The notes under the pieces are model-generated. The model ran no database searches. It was not told the origin of the DNA and saw only the letters and a list, made by a program, of their open reading frames with translations. A stretch of 39,050 bases of DNA from Didymodactylos carnosus (Eukaryota > Rotifera > Eurotatoria > Philodinida > Philodinidae), in the NCBI GenBank assembly GCA_905250885.1, contig CAJNOQ010000920.1, forward strand, positions 1 to 39,050, given 5' to 3'. Both the position numbers and the translations under genes were made by a program. This document shows positions 23,201-35,200 of this stretch, piece after piece (within the stretch, counting starts at the first letter, position 1; every line of letters starts with the position of its first letter).

Positions 23201-26200
23201 GAAGATATTGTAATGGTGGTACACTTAAAAATATTTCATGCTCAATTTCTGTTAATCGAAGTGCAACTTCTTCGGGAAAATCAAATAAATCTTTTAATTC
23301 TTCTAAATCAGCTGAAAAACATAATTGTTGAGTGTTATCCGATGATAGAAAGACAGAATTTCTGACAAGTCCCGATATTGTTGTAGAATTTGTATTTGTC
23401 ATGAGATTTGTAAGATTTTTCAAATGTTCCGTTGTTGTTGGCCGCATAGTATTCTTGATTGTTTTAGAAAATAGACTATTACTTGAGGTGGTACGATAAT
23501 CGTCTTTAATTTGTTGATAAGGATTTTTATTATTTGATTTAATATTTGGTGATATTGATGTCATTTTTCTACCACTATTTTGTTGTTGTTGTTGCTGTTG
23601 TTGAGATAGTTTTTGTTGATATCTCATGGGAATATTAATTGGTATATGTTTGTCTAACGCTGCAAATCCTTCAATATTAATGATTTTCCATAGATAAACG
23701 GTTATTGCTCGTAAATCAGTTGTACTAGCTAATTGTAATTTCCATTTTGTTTTATTACGATATTCTAATACTAACTCATTAGTACCAGCATTTTGATGAT
23801 GACCACTTGTTATCCAATGTTCCAAGTCAGCAATACGTTGTTCTTTTTGTAAAATTTTTGTTTTAATATCTAGTAGACAAACTTTATCGGGACGAATTGT
23901 CAATATTCGATTAGCCTAGAGAAAAATTAATTTAACAAATTAACCTGACTTGGTCATATTTACAGAATCTAGCAGAGACCAAGAAAGACTCGTAAGAGAA
24001 GTTTATTAACCTTTCGTTTTGATCTTTTTCCAAGTGTTTCTTTGACATCATAGATTTCTGCATTGTATGCTGCCAGATTCCGACATAAACGTACATAACA
24101 TTCTTTTAATCTCGTTGGATTATCATAATCATTTATATGAAATAATTTTCGTTGTTTATCCTATATAATATAATAAAAAAATATGGTATGCTCAGTCTGA
24201 AGAATATTGGTTTTTAAAACTGCTGTTTGTCCAAAAAATGCAATGAGCTATGCCATGTTTTCGTACATCCTGAACTTATTGTTAGACGACCTTATATAAC
24301 ATCGAAGACGAATGGAAACATAGATTCTCTGTTTTCAGACGATCAGGAATCAAACCGTTGATATAGTCGAGTACTTTGCATATCTGGGGTGTTTCGCGAC
24401 GAGAGATCACTCACAAGAAAAGGAAATTGAAACGAGAATAACAATAGCATCTGGGGCGTTCAATATGCTTCAAATGCCGATTTGGTATCGTAAAACTGTA
24501 TCATGCGAAGCGAAAATGCGTATATTTCGTGCTTGTATTCTACCTGTTCTGTTATATGGGAGTGAAGTGTGGTCTCTGACCCTGGCTCAAGAAAGACGGC
24601 TAAATACATTCTATATGGGTTGTCTAAGAACATTAGTTGGTGTAACATTAGGCGATCGAATGTCCAATGAAAAACTTTTGGAACTGAGTGGTCAACCAAA
24701 TTTCGAAAACATAATGAGAAGAAATCGGTTAAGGTGGTTTGGCCACGTAAACAGGATGGAAGGTGTGAATAAAAAGCCGAAATTATTAAAGAAAGTTACG
24801 TTTTCGTATTTTCCTGTAGACATGTGCAGGGTAGCTGTTTTTGGAGCCCTGGTCCTACCCTGTGAAAAATTGTGGTATCCTCCCCTGTGACACCGGAGCC
24901 CTGGCCCTACCCTACCCTGTTGCTTCAGGTGGTCTTCGAGCCCTGGCCCTACCCTGTTGTTTCAGGTGGTGTTAGAGCCCTTCAAGCCGTTTTTAAGGAA
25001 AATAGCCAAAAATGTACAAAATGAAATATCCAAATTTGACCGAAACTAAAAAAGGGTTTATAATCACTTGAATAACTTGAATACTTGTGCGTCGAAAAAA
25101 CTTTAAATTCATTCTTTATTTTATTACGGTTATCTCAACAATAGCAGAACCTAGCTTCTTCTTAAAGTTCTGTCCACATACAAATCAAAAATTGGCATTT
25201 CCAGGGTTTATCCAAGTCTCATGTCAAGTCAGATTCCTAAAAAAATGTTCTCAAGGTAAGAAGCACCGTCTCTATCCATTTAGCTTTTATTTGTTTTCCT
25301 GTCTCATCAAACTTGAATACTACGCACATTGGCCTCTTGACAAAGAAATACCTGATTATAAAAACACACTGACTATTCAGTTATCATGCTATCTGCTTGT
25401 ACTCTGCAAAGTTTATTTACATTAAAAATTGTAAAAATACACTCTTGGAATGACTTAAAAGGAGTCGAATAGAGGTACCTAAAAAACATTTTGTCAAGGA
25501 AAAGTTAATGACTTGACTTCGTATTGGACCATTTTTTATTTGACTTGCTCTTCTCTGGGTTTTTCAAGAAAACATGAAATTCGGTGTGGTTCAAAATCTG
25601 TGTTTACCACTACTCGAAGAAAAAAATTGTGTCAGAACTATGTAGAAAACTAGAGAACAGTGACCCTATTTTTCAAAGACTTGTAAAATACACCACATGA
25701 AGATTTAGTAAAGTATTGGCTACATGATGATAAAAATCGTAGCCTTTCATCTATTCTAAATCAAACTTTATTTAAGGAATGACGATGTTCAATGCTCTAT
25801 TTAGAAAAATACTACATACTTTTATTAATTTCATTATTTCCGTGCTATTAATATATTCTGGTGGAAGGTACGGTATTTTTGATCGATTTTGAGAAGTTTT
25901 TGATTCAACTCTTTTACAACATGGAATGTTTGCTAAACGTGATCTAAAGAAACCCCCACGATGTCTATTTCGCCATGGTGTCAATATCTCTCCTGGTGTT
26001 GTTGTTATTAATGATGATGGTGAATTCAATGTTAAACTAAGTGTATTTACATGTGATTGTAATTCCTCATCTAAAAATGCGATGAACTGCGTATGAATTA
26101 TCATTTCTCATCTTCGAAAAATAAGAAACGTACCATCAGTCAATTCTAAATTTTCATCAGGCCATGTTTCAAGGCGAAGTTGTAATGCTGCTAATGTGGC

Positions 26201-29200
26201 TGCTTCTTCTTTCGAACAAATTAGTGTACCAGACACAATATCACGTTGCATCTGAAAATACGCTTATATTGATGAGAACGCATTCATATACCCAACGAAT
26301 TCATCATACCTTCAGATACTCTCGATAGATATTTTCGTTGCTCACATCAATTCCACTACAACTCGGTGATTCAATATCCTACCATAATTAACAAATTGAT
26401 AAAAAAAACTGTCATTATTGAATGACAGAGGAGTATCCTTACCTCTACATATAATGGTACTAATTCTTTGATTTGATCTGTCCAACTACGAAACGAATCG
26501 CGTAATGATTCCAACAATGCAAAAAAACTACGAAGTTCCTTTTGAACAAGATAATCTACAAATTAAAAAAAATGATCAAAATCAATTCATTTTTTTTCTT
26601 TCATCTTTTTCCAAACCTTGAAAATCTTCGGGTGATCGTAATACCCAATTTGCGATGAGATATAGAATTTCGTTGCCTTGTTTTGTTGTACCACCACCTT
26701 TCATTGGTACCATTATTAACGATTTTGAAGAACATTCTTTGTGTGTCGGCGATGGAAAACTAAATAATGATTCACTTGATTTATTATCATTGTTGCTATT
26801 TGTCCCGCACAGTAGTTCATTTAAACATGTTATTCTTCCTTCTGTCTGCGGTCTCAGGGACAAATAACCGGACATTGATGAGTTACTGCTATCTGGTGAA
26901 CGCAATGAATATCTCTCTCCAATGCTTAAATAACCGTTGATATTATCACACATGGTCGGTGCTACTGGATTATGTTCGAATAGATCAGCTAAACTTTTGA
27001 TTGTTATGTTTGTACTCGGTTTTTTCTTAGAACCACTACTATGTAGTAGCAGTGTCTGTTTGTTTTGGTGTTGGTGTTGTTTTTGACTGTTAATAATACC
27101 ATCTGTGCAAGAATGACTACGATGAAGGGGTTCCGACTTCAACTGTAAACGTAAACCATTACGATTTAAACGAAAACGTTTTAGATTTGTATCACATGAT
27201 GATTTTTGAGAATTTTTCGATGCAATGTCTGGTTTACACGTTGATTTTCGGACAATTAATGGTGTATGTTCAGTATGGTTAATTAGTGGTGAATCGGTTA
27301 ATGTTGATTGATCGTCGAATATTGTTATTGGTTGTGATAGAGATTTAGCTAAATATGATGATTGTCCATTATTTAACAATGATTTTGATGGCATACTGAG
27401 TATTTCACCATCGCGTGGATGATACTGATTATTATTTTGTTGAATATTATCACTAGTTTTTGATGAACGAAATATACTTTTAACCGTTTCACATACAGAC
27501 ATTTTTGATGATGACGGTTGTGGATGATTATTAATATCGATGGAACCGTTTGAATTTCTTGATAGACTACCATTAAAATTCGAACCATTGCTATCATCAG
27601 ATGGCATAAGTACTTCAACAAACGGAATACTCAATGTAGTTGTTGGTGGATTAAGATAATTAATGTCTTGATGAGATGATACTAATGCTAGAAACAAGAA
27701 CAGGATAAAACGAAGTTAGATATACAAATGACGAAGCAGAATCATTAGAATCATTCAAAAGTGAACATTAATTAGAAATGATATAAGGAAAATTATATGG
27801 ACTGTTTTGTTTAATAAGTATTACCTTCATCATCATTTGATCCATTACCATACATAATAGCACCATTAGATATCGTGACTGGAGAACGTTTATTTTGTTG
27901 TTTAATCAAAACAACGTCTGAAAAGTTTCCTGGTGATATTGAATCATTTTCAAAATGTGTTGCAAAATCATAACTTAAACAAACTGGACTTGGCAACAGA
28001 GGATTTTGACTATCACTCAATTGAAATGTTGGTAAATTTAATAATTCCTTTTCTAATAATTTCATATCTTTTCCATGTGAACGAGTTGATAATGATGTAT
28101 CGTTTTCAACAATTGATTGTAATAATGGATTTCGATCACTAGTATTAGCACCAAGAAGTTGATTCGATTTATCGGAATTTCGCCAGAACCATTTACGACT
28201 GAAATCAAATTTAACTGGTTTAGTAACATCTCGTCGTTCATCAATTAATGGCAAGTCATTATTCGTTGGTACTGCTGTACCCACTGGTGGCAATGTTAAA
28301 GCTGTTATAGACGGTATCACAGACGGATAAGATGAATTTACAGATGAATTGTTTTTATTACTCATTGGTTTAGATGTTTTTCTTTTATCAGACGTCGATT
28401 GTGTTATTTTATTCAATAACGATAAACGATCATTACCACCCGATGGTGGATCTTTTGAAACAGACGTTCTTTGTCTCTTAACAGGTGCAATTGGATGAGG
28501 TAAAGTGGGTATAGATGTTAATGCAGAGGTACCCATTAATGGTATTGGTAGTGGCGCTGTTGTACTAGTAAACTGTGTTTTAGTACCCATAGATGTTTCG
28601 GGTTTTGTTGAACCAGCAGTTGATTTCTTTTTAAATAATGGCGTAAACAGACGATGTTCGAGCAATCTCAATATAATTACAGGATGAATAACCGCCGAAA
28701 GATACGATAAATTGTAGAGTAAATTCTCAGTACATGAACCCATAACAGAAGTAGCGGCCATGGTGGTATTGCTCACTGTTGGAATGTTGTTTTCTTGAGA
28801 TACTGACGTTTGTAATCGACTACTTGTTTGATTCATGGCGTTCTAAATAATAATAATAACAATAATAATCACAATTATGAAGGATACAACACTCTCATTG
28901 GCACTATGGCCTCAGTGAAGACTAATAATTTTTACCTTTAATAGTTCATCTAATAATTTTTCTATTGAGATACCAGCAAATGATGCCCATAATGTACCTA
29001 CACAATTTTCTCCCACGGCCATATGATGAATGAAATTATTTTCAAAACTTTGTGGTTTTTCACAATCCAATGGTTCTGGTTCTAATTCAAGAATGTCAAA
29101 TAAATTCACTTTATTGCTCACTTTTGTCAATAATCCCATATAGACAAGAACACGAGCACCTATAACACAAATAATATCTATAAAGTAAATAAACAGCGAG

Positions 29201-32200
29201 AAGAGAAGGTATAATTGTACCTAAGTGTTTGACGTATCTTGCAAATTTTGTTGTCTGATTTGTATAAAACATTTCATCAGCAGGTAATATAAGATGCAGA
29301 ACAGTATCTGGTATATCAGCTGTTTGTAACGAATCATGACAATCAGGATTTAATGCAACAACGCCAAGTGTTTGTAAAATGAGACATATCAAGTGCTATT
29401 TTAAAAAAAAGATTTAGAGACTTGAAAATGTCAGTGTGATCATCAAGGTACATATTGAACACACAAGAAATAATATTTTTTATTAACACTTTGAAGGTGG
29501 CTAAATTATGCCGCTTTCTCCAAAATTTATTTAGGAAAATACACTGTCGTCATTTTATTGTTTTTCCCTCACATATTCAACATTTGACATACACGTAACT
29601 CTGAAATTTAGGAAAATGTGAGAAGATTCAAAATGGGAAACAAAACTAAATGTAAGCAAGATGTGTACTTCCTCCCCTCCCATCTATCCTCAAGGGCGTG
29701 GAGGGTTTTCAACCTTTTTGAATATTGCAGATGTATCATTATTCAATAATTGTTTATATGAAACAATCTCATTTTCCGGAACATGACGAAAACCTTTTTT
29801 CTCCTAACTAAAAGGATTTAGAGCCGTGTAGATTAGACGCATCAATGTGTATTTCTTTGTTATTTTCAATACAAAGACACAAAGAGCTTTTTTCTCCTCA
29901 TCAAATCTATACTGAACATAATCGATAAAAATTTGCTTGACTACACATAGATGATGATTTAATAATGTATACAATGTAGTAGATATCATTAGAGTGTTTC
30001 ATAGATATATATATATCCTATCATTTGGGATTTACTGCAAAATAATGATTTGCCTCATTGATTTCTTTTTTTTTTTCGTCATCGTTATTATTTGCATAAA
30101 AATAGAATTAGAATTATTATATAAGAAAAGCAAATTTATACAGATGATACTGATGTTTTTGATAATTGAGAGGTTGTATGATGATGATTGTACTTGAAAG
30201 GAAGGAGAAAAAAAGAAATTCAAATACTATTATTCCACTTTTCGCATTAAGTATAAAGTTATTCCACACGATTCACGCTATCTATATAAAAAACACAAGC
30301 CTGGATTGTAGCCTCATGAGTTTCTTCAGAGCATATTTTGCGTCTGGGTGTCTCTGAGCAACGACTTTGATGGTGGCAGGATGTTTTAGTTATATCGATG
30401 ATTATCAGATCAAATAAGACTCTTTCAACGTATATCTGAATTTTGTACTGATATTAGACGCCTTAATAAACTTTCCTTGGTAAAACCTCAAATTCGAACG
30501 CGTTTTGCTTATTTTGTATATAAATCAAACAAATTTTTTTCACGATCTCTATTGATTAGCGAGTTTTTCGATGTTGAAAGTTTTATCATTTAATAGTTTC
30601 CCTCTCATTAACTGAAGACTTTGAAAGGTTGACCAATCGCTTTGCTAGTTGAACTAGTTCATATAGAAGAAAGTCATCAAATAAGCGATATATTTTAGCC
30701 TACAAGTTTGTTCTGATAAGCATACACATGGATGTGGATGGCTCATAGTAGTGGAATGCTGTCGTTTAGGCCCATCCCGATCCTCCTAATCAGAGATGCA
30801 GAATTTGCCAAAGTTTCCTTAAGCGAGCTTAAAAATATTTTTTTATGTAACAGAATTCAGCTGTAGTCCTGATGAAATGGTAACAGCAAAGATCTAGGAT
30901 GATTACATTTGTGACGTTATCTTTCAAAAAAAATTTCCTCTACAACACAGTATGAAATCAAAATTTCAAAACTTTCTCTAAAATAATTTTATTCTTCGAA
31001 TGACGCTCGCGCATTAGAGTTGATTTTGTTTCTCTGCTCCTCATTTCATGTAAATTTTCTAGTTTTTAGGTTTTGTCTTTATTTTTTTCGTAATATTTCG
31101 TTTAATTTCACAAAAATTTCAATCTTAGTTTGAATGTTACTTTGAGTTCATAAATCATATTCTTATTAAGATGAAATCAAAAGCTCATACGTGTAGGTTT
31201 TTCAGTCTTATTTTTTAAATACAGTTTTAGCTTTTGAAATTTTATTCCTACATGTATTTCGTAAGTGTTCTACAAATTATTTGTATACAAATCAACTCTT
31301 TCTCTTCATACTAATGATTTAGTTCGTATTATCTAAGAATAGATGATAGGGAAATAAATCGAGAAGAACTGTGAATTTCGAATCTATGATTATACCTATT
31401 GTTCAAGAACATATTATAAATTTTGTGAAAATCTTAGCCCACAATTCTTCTACTAGCGTATATTTTAATACACATTTTAATCTGAAAGTTCCTTGAGGTA
31501 TAGCCAACTTACCGGATCATTGTTGATGTTCAACATTTCGATTACAGTATTTAAATTATCTTTTGATGATATAAATTTTGTTTGAAATGTTTGATCTTGA
31601 CATAGAACTGTTAAAATTCTTGCCGCTAATATAACAACACAATGATGGGTACATAATGGTGAACGTGTCGATGGTACACATTTTGGACGATTATTGAATT
31701 CTTTTCTATGCGCTTCTAAACGTGTACGCATTATACGTAATAAATAGGCCGGTTCTATTTGATATAATACTGAAAATGGTTCATTTGTATAAGTTGTATT
31801 TTCAACATTAGAATTAGAATTATTAAATAAATTCGATTTTGACGTCTTAAAATTTGTTTGCTGTGTTGTTGAATCTGCTCCTCCAGTGGTACAACCAAAT
31901 CCCATTTCAGATGTCATCGATGTTTTTGGTGAAAAATAATCATCGTTGGTATTTGATGTACTACTTGTACTAGTCTGTTTATTATATAATGGTATCCACC
32001 GTTTTGATGCTGAAGAATTACTCGGTATATCACGTATAATCTCTTTAGATCCACCACCACCAGGACCTGGACCTGATAGTGATGATACTTGTCCTTTTCC
32101 TGTTGTTGTTGTTGATCGTTTTTCATCAGTATCACGTGATATTTTTTTCAAAATATTCGACAATGCTGATGTTTTAGGTAAACGATTTGTATCTGATTTA

Positions 32201-35200
32201 CTCATTATATCATCTGGATTGCTTATTTGTGTCGATGACATAAACAATGTTCGACGCGATTGCGGAATATAACACGCATTATAACATCCCGGATTAATAA
32301 GATTATGATATACATAGACATCGTACAATCTATTTATTGTTAATAATGCTAAATATTGCATGTTGGGTAAATCGCTTGCAAATAATTCAAGCGATATATC
32401 TAATAATTTTTTCGTATGTTGTTGAAATTTTTCAACATAATCCCGTTTATTTTGATTACGTAAAAATTCTTGATAACAGGTCTAAATAAATAAAAATAAG
32501 AATATAATTTTAGATAGATATTTTTCAATTTACCATTTTTTGTCTATATTATTAAATGAGAAATTCCAAAAATCTTAATTTTAAATGAAAAATACTTTTT
32601 GCAGATGTTTTCCCTAATTAGTTTACATAAAAAAATACGTATAGAGAAAAATATTTTTTCTATTACTGTCAAGTGTAAAAACTACTATACTTGCATAACA
32701 ATTGATTAATCAAATCCATAAAAGCACCATTAGTCGAAAGAAAGAACCTTGTTACTTATTACTCTTATACTTAAACTAGAAGAACATTCCCTATTGTATA
32801 TCTAATTCTTCCAGTACAAGAAAGTTATACGTAGTATTAATTTGACGAAAGAAGGGATTATTGATGCTTTTACTCAAAATGTCCCTAATATGCATCTAAT
32901 GTATTCATGACAGTAAAATTAACGTTTTCAAAAAAATATCAACAAACCTGTTGTTTATTCATAGATTTTGATATTTGAAATGCCAACAGAATCAACCAGA
33001 AATTTTTCTGTCAAATAAATTTTGTTATAAAAAATAATGTCATTTTTCTCCTCAATATATGAATTGTATATTCTTTCTCTTCTTTTGTTATCTATTTTTT
33101 TTTCAGTTCAGAAATGATCAAAGAAAATTTTGTCTATTACAATTTTGTAACATAATCTATGGAAGAACGAATCAGAAAGAATATCTGAACAAAAAAAAAC
33201 AAAACAAAGTTTAATTCGTTTGTAATACACTCCACATCGTATTTAACAGTATATAATAAATATTTCCCCGCAAAACAATATCATGCATTGTTTTGTTATC
33301 TGTCAATGTAGCGAAAATAATAATAATATAAAATGAATGATTTTCCTTATTACTTCTAGTTCTTCGTACATATACTCGACGTATTATAAGAGAAAGAAAA
33401 TGTTTTCTCTATGTGTAACTATGATTTTGACACCTAGTTATTACTTACAGACGCACACACACACCCATACATACACATACGAAGTTAAAATCTCATTTAG
33501 TCGTTTGTCATATGTAATTGTTACCGAAGTGAACATCTTGTGAATACGTTTTGTTTCGGGTTTTTTTTCTTCTCATTTTTTGTCTCTATTTTAACTCCCC
33601 AAGGAGTATTTTATTTCAAAATTAATAGAAAAAAAAAAAAAATGCCTACAGTTTAAATAAATAAGGCATATTCATTGTTCTGTTGTACATAGGATAACCT
33701 GGACCATCATTATAGTGTGTGCCTCTGCGGGCATGCTCTTCGCTCACGGAAAGAAGAGTTCTATTCTTATGACATTTTTATATACAAAATATTAAAAAAA
33801 AACTAAAAAAACGAGAATAATAGAGGATCAAGTTAGTGATGTAATTCTACAACATAAAAATATATTCTTCAATAACAAAATAGAAATATAGAAATTTAGA
33901 TCATTAGATATCACTACCTTTATGTATGTATGTATGTATGTATACAGATATGAACCCTCCCAAAAAAATGCAGAACAAATAAATATATAATGGAAACATC
34001 TTGACGAAATTAATGATCATCATTTAACATTGTATTCATAGACACTTTGTATTATGCTAAAAAACATGAAGTTAAGAATCTGTCTATCAAATTAGACATT
34101 ATTACTATATAGAAGTTGATTGTCATTTAAAAATACAGAAGAAAAAGGTTAGTCAATGTAATGAAAAACACTTCTTGTTTGAAGTATAGATATCCCTATT
34201 TTTTTCGACTTTTGAAATTAAATTTTTTTTTTGTAAAATTTAACATTTTCTTAAAGTGTACAAATTTTATGAAAGAATATGAAATATTTCTACAATCTAT
34301 TCCTTCAATGATATTAATTTAAATCTAAACTACGATGACAGCAAAACGGCTGACTATCCTTTTGTAAGTTCCAATTATCGTCATATAACTATAAATAAAC
34401 AATTTTATTTCTGTGACTAAAACTGAGTGTTCCGTTAATAATATTGCGAACACAAATGTCTTCTTATTTTTTTTTTTTATCGGAAAGATAAAAAATAGGT
34501 ATGAACAATTGTCATCGGTGGGATATTAAGAATTTTTATTTTCTCTATATTATGCACGTAGAGAAGAAAAAAAAACAAAAAAAAAAAAACCTTCAATAAA
34601 AACTTTATCGATAATTGTTATTGTATATCTAAAATATATCTGCTGTCTTGTTCATTAATAGGAAATCATTCAAAATTGAGAAGCGCTCTCATCAATATTC
34701 ATTTCGAAACGGATAAAAAAAAAACAAAAAAGCAAAAAAAAATATTTTATTTTTGCAAGAAAAATGAGAAGAAAGACATGAACAAGAAAAAGACATTGTT
34801 AAATCAAAAAAAATATATTTCATAGCGCTACGATATTAGTTAATCACCATCCTACTCTAAACTTGTTTGACAGAATCAAAAGAGGACATTGTTATGTTCA
34901 GTGCTGCGATTTTCTTTGTTATTTTATTCTTTTCGTACTAATCCTAGTCATACAATAATACACGTGTATGATTAGTTTTATGTTTGTATCGACAGTCGAT
35001 CATTTGTAAAATATATACCGTTCTAATTTGACGTTATTTCAGAAATATTATCTTAAGAGGCAAAATTTACGGTACTAAAGAGCGAGTATTGACTTAATTG
35101 TCTATACAGTTGTACTGCTCCTATTTTATGAATTTGATAGAGAGTAAAAAAACAACAACAAATAATAGTTCGAAATGAAAGTCGAAATTGAGAAAAAAAT

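Larger units (their letters stand above)
24161..25819. other. 1.66-kb intron carrying a retroelement fragment
   Basis: Flanked by AAA|gtatgt (at 25819) and tatatag|GAT (at 24161). Besides the antisense reverse-transcriptase fragment and the minisatellite listed separately, 25000-25800 holds AT-rich sequence and one unrecognised plus-strand ORF (25087-25425) with no family motif. Confidence 0.7.
23670..26378 (-). other. FERM F2/F3-like segment before the CDC25 domain
   Basis: Exons 26310-26378, 26134-26251, 25820-26070, 24011-24160 and the first ~240 nt of 22951-23915. [20 protein letters not shown] followed by [14 protein letters not shown] is the FERM F2 pattern (Q.+DI..G.L.C...A..LAAL.LQ.E). 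Next come [37 protein letters not shown], and [14 protein letters not shown] with a Trp and [14 protein letters not shown]. This order matches the F2-F3 transition of talin-like FERM domains. The F3-like part shares an exon with the CDC25 domain, so it certainly belongs to this gene. Confidence 0.6.

Noticed and set aside
24841..24990. Telomere-like array, because of GGGTAGGGTAGGG on the minus strand
   Set aside because: Only two or three such units occur, embedded in a longer 37-52-bp minisatellite unit, so this is not an interstitial telomere.
25087..25425. 112-codon plus-strand ORF in the retroelement-bearing intron
   Set aside because: It has no recognisable motif, no splice or promoter context and a composition like random AT-rich sequence. 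It is not obviously part of the LINE ORF.
31946..32272. Plus-strand 108-codon ORF
   Set aside because: Antisense to the large N-terminal exon of the PLC-epsilon gene, which has family context and splice support.
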